From: Bacteroidales bacterium
GTDB lineage: Bacteria; Bacteroidota; Bacteroidia; Bacteroidales; UBA932
Direction: 5' to 3'
DNA length: 64,000 nucleotides
Assembly: GCA_017617715.1 (NCBI GenBank)
Contig: JAFZVQ010000003.1
Location: forward strand, 1 to 64,000
Part shown: positions 62,436 to 64,000 of the stretch, in pieces
Layout: every line of letters begins with the position of its first letter
Numbering within the stretch: the stretch's first letter is position 1
Translations under genes and position numbers: made by a program
Notes under the pieces: model-generated
Seen by the model: only the letters and a program-made list of their open reading frames with translations
What the model was told of the DNA's origin: nothing
The model's database searches: none

Positions 62436-63066
62436 GAGACTGCATCGCAGCCACGGCATCCGGTGAGTTGAACACCGAACTTCCGGCCACGAGTACGTCC
62501 GCTCCGGCTTCCCTCAGCGCCGCGGCATTGCCGGTTCCGACTCCGCCGTCGACTTCAATGAGCGCATCCGCGCCACGGGCGACTACTTCCCCCTTGAGTT
62601 CTGAAATACGATCCAGTGACTCATATATGAATTTTTGCCCGCCGAATCCGGCGAACACGCTCATTATCAAAAAGAAATCTGCCTTTCCTATGTAGGGGAA
62701 AAGGCTCCGCACCGGAATGTCCGGATTGATTGCTACCCCAGCCTTCATGCCAAGGTCGTGGATGGCCATGATGTGGGATGCGGTGCGCCTGCCGGCAGCC
62801 TCCAGGTGGAAACTGACAAATTCCACCCCGTCCGCAGCCAGCCTTTCGAACCAGTGTTCGGGGTGCACCACCATCAGATGGGCATCCATGGGTTTGGCGG
62901 CCACCTTCGCCACTGCGTCTATGACGCTGAATCCGAACGAAATGTTGGGCACGAAAGAGCCGTCCATCACGTCCAGGTGGATCCAGTCGGCGCCGCGGTT
63001 GAGCTTCTCCACTTCAGAATCGAGGTGGAGAAAATCGGCGGCAAGCAATGAAGGCGATACAAGCAT
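62422..63066 (-). CDS. rpe: Ribulose-phosphate 3-epimerase
   Basis: 214 residues, TIM barrel. Interconverts ribulose 5-phosphate and xylulose 5-phosphate. Seen: SPSLLAADFLHLDSEV at the start, IHLDVMDGSFVPNISFG near 32-48, DAHLMV, MSVFAGFGGQKFI and EVDGGVGTGNA. It begins 2 bases after the pepD stop and converges with birA. Confidence 0.96.
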   Translation of the reverse strand: MLVSPSLLAADFLHLDSEVEKLNRGADWIHLDVMDGSFVPNISFGFSVIDAVAKVAAKPMDAHLMVVHPEHWFERLAADGVEFVSFHLEAAGRRTASHIMAIHDLGMKAGVAINPDIPVRSLFPYIGKADFFLIMSVFAGFGGQKFIYESLDRISELKGEVVARGADALIEVDGGVGTGNAAALREAGADVLVAGSSVFNSPDAVAAMQSLRAA

Positions 63067-63068
63067 AG

Positions 63069-64000
63069 TTATTCAAAATTACGGACCAGCTCATCGAGCA
63101 GCAGGACAAACTTGTCCATCGAAGCAAGCTCAAGGCGCTCGCCGGGGGCATGGACGCCCCTGAGCGTGGGCCCGAATGAAATCATGTCAAGTCCGGGGAA
63201 CTTCTCCAGGAACAGGCCGCACTCCAGGCCGGCATGGATAGCCTTCACCTCAGGCTCGGTGTTGAAGAGCCTTCGGTAGGCCTCGACCGTGCGGGCGAGG
63301 ATGTGGGAGTTCACGTCGGGGTTCCAGCCAGGGTATTCATACATGTGACGCACCTGCGCTCCAGCGCTCTCGAAGTTGGCGCGCACCTTGGCCGCTATGG
63401 CCCGGCGCTCGCTCCTGGCCGAGCTGCGCTGGCTGGTCACTATCTCCACTATGCCGCGGTCCTTGTGGGTCTTGACGCTGGCAAGGTTGGTGGAGGTCTG
63501 CACCAGGCCCGGAATGTCCTGGCTCATGGCCTGCACTCCGTGCGGGCAGGTGAAGAGGGCCGTGATGATGCGGCGGCTCACTCGGGCGCTCACGGGGAGC
63601 AGCTCCGGCCCGGCCACGTTGCAGGCCTCAAACTGCAGGGCCGGATCAGTGGCATGGAATTCTTCCTTCACGTCGGCTGCGAATTCCCCGAACGCGGCCT
63701 TGAAAGCCTTGGCGTCAGGGACGGCCACCAGCGCCTCGCACTCCCGCGCGATGGCGTTGGGCTTGCCGCCGCCGTCGATGCTGACAAGGCGCAGGCCTGA
63801 ATCCAGGCGGGAATACAGGAAGCGGGCCATCAGCTGGACCGTGTTCGCGCGCTCCTTGTTGATGTCGTCGCCGCTGTGGCCGCCTATGCCGCCGGAAATG
63901 GTGCAGCGCACGAACTTGCAGCCTTTGTCGGCCGCTTCCCTGCGCACGCGGAAACGTATATTGGTGTTGAGTCCGCCGGCGCAGCCTATGAAGAGCTGGC
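63069..64000 (-). CDS. pepD: Aminoacyl-histidine dipeptidase PepD (5' part beyond window)
   Basis: The frame is open to the window edge, so only the C-terminal 310 or so codons are seen; a GTG at 63947 is internal. M20C metallopeptidase cleaving Xaa-His and other dipeptides. Seen: LFIGCAGGLNTN, SGGIGGHSGDDINKERANTVQLMARFL (the dimerisation-domain signature), GGGKPNAIARE and the C-terminal zinc-ligand region HAGLECGLF. Its usual length is about 480-490 residues. Confidence 0.92.
   Translation of the reverse strand, partial: QLFIGCAGGLNTNIRFRVRREAADKGCKFVRCTISGGIGGHSGDDINKERANTVQLMARFLYSRLDSGLRLVSIDGGGKPNAIARECEALVAVPDAKAFKAAFGEFAADVKEEFHATDPALQFEACNVAGPELLPVSARVSRRIITALFTCPHGVQAMSQDIPGLVQTSTNLASVKTHKDRGIVEIVTSQRSSARSERRAIAAKVRANFESAGAQVRHMYEYPGWNPDVNSHILARTVEAYRRLFNTEPEVKAIHAGLECGLFLEKFPGLDMISFGPTLRGVHAPGERLELASMDKFVLLLDELVRNFE

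Overview
The window reads as a chromosomal piece of a fairly GC-rich member of the Bacteroidales. The evidence is a SusC/SusD pair with a surface lipoprotein, lipoproteins ending in the Bacteroidetes-style lipobox (LASC, FVSC), BACON, GSCFA and DUF4301 proteins, an EpsG-type polymerase, and many start-proximal -7 boxes of the Bacteroidetes form TAnnTTTG. I cannot name the genus.

Layout. 1-314: tRNA-Cys(GCA) with its promoter and terminator. 317-2880 (-): a polar amino-acid-type ABC importer made of one ATPase and one fused binding-protein/permease. 2946-7715 (+): a large MscS channel, a small 17-residue-repeat protein and the umuD-umuC error-prone polymerase pair, closely packed. 7764-10629 (+): a Tat-exported FAD oxidoreductase, a shortened FecCD-type permease and an L,D-transpeptidase-like protein. 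10634-11769: a split Y1/REP-associated transposase-like gene followed by three palindromes sharing one core. 11795-13333 (-): RNase Y. 13478-22901 (+): a secreted phosphoesterase, SusC, SusD and a BACON/DUF5689 surface lipoprotein. 22970-23690 (-): a 6S-like RNA candidate, zapA and a ZapB-like gene.

23708-47260 (-): one exopolysaccharide/capsule locus of 21 genes, almost all overlapping or a few bases apart. Read from its promoter near 47290 it encodes a PHP tyrosine phosphatase, Wza/SLBB export protein, Wzz, Wzx, Wzy, glycosyltransferases (three GT4, one GT11 fucosyltransferase, one GT8-like), an acetyltransferase, an SGNH hydrolase, a beta-helix protein, Gmd and Fcl (GDP-L-fucose), a radical SAM/SPASM protein, a WcaJ-type initiating transferase, an NTP_transf_5 protein, and HddA, GmhA and an HddC-GmhB fusion (GDP-D-glycero-D-manno-heptose). 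The predicted product is therefore a Wzx/Wzy-dependent polymer containing fucose and probably heptose. The transcript may run on into zapB-like, zapA and the 6S-like RNA.

47311-64000: housekeeping genes. These are ffh, a small AraC-type regulator, a 5'-nucleotidase with an outer-membrane protein, a GSCFA protein, yebC, a TPR membrane protein, recF-dciA-pdxB-DUF4301, psd-cdsA-ftsH, birA, rpe and the 3' part of pepD.

Most worth a second look: the palindrome array beside the split transposase, the 6S candidate after zapA with a Sus locus between it and rny, the repeat protein whose stop overlaps the umuD start, the radical SAM plus NTP_transf_5 genes inside the polysaccharide operon, and several unusual promoter geometries (back-to-back, face-to-face and apparently leaderless).
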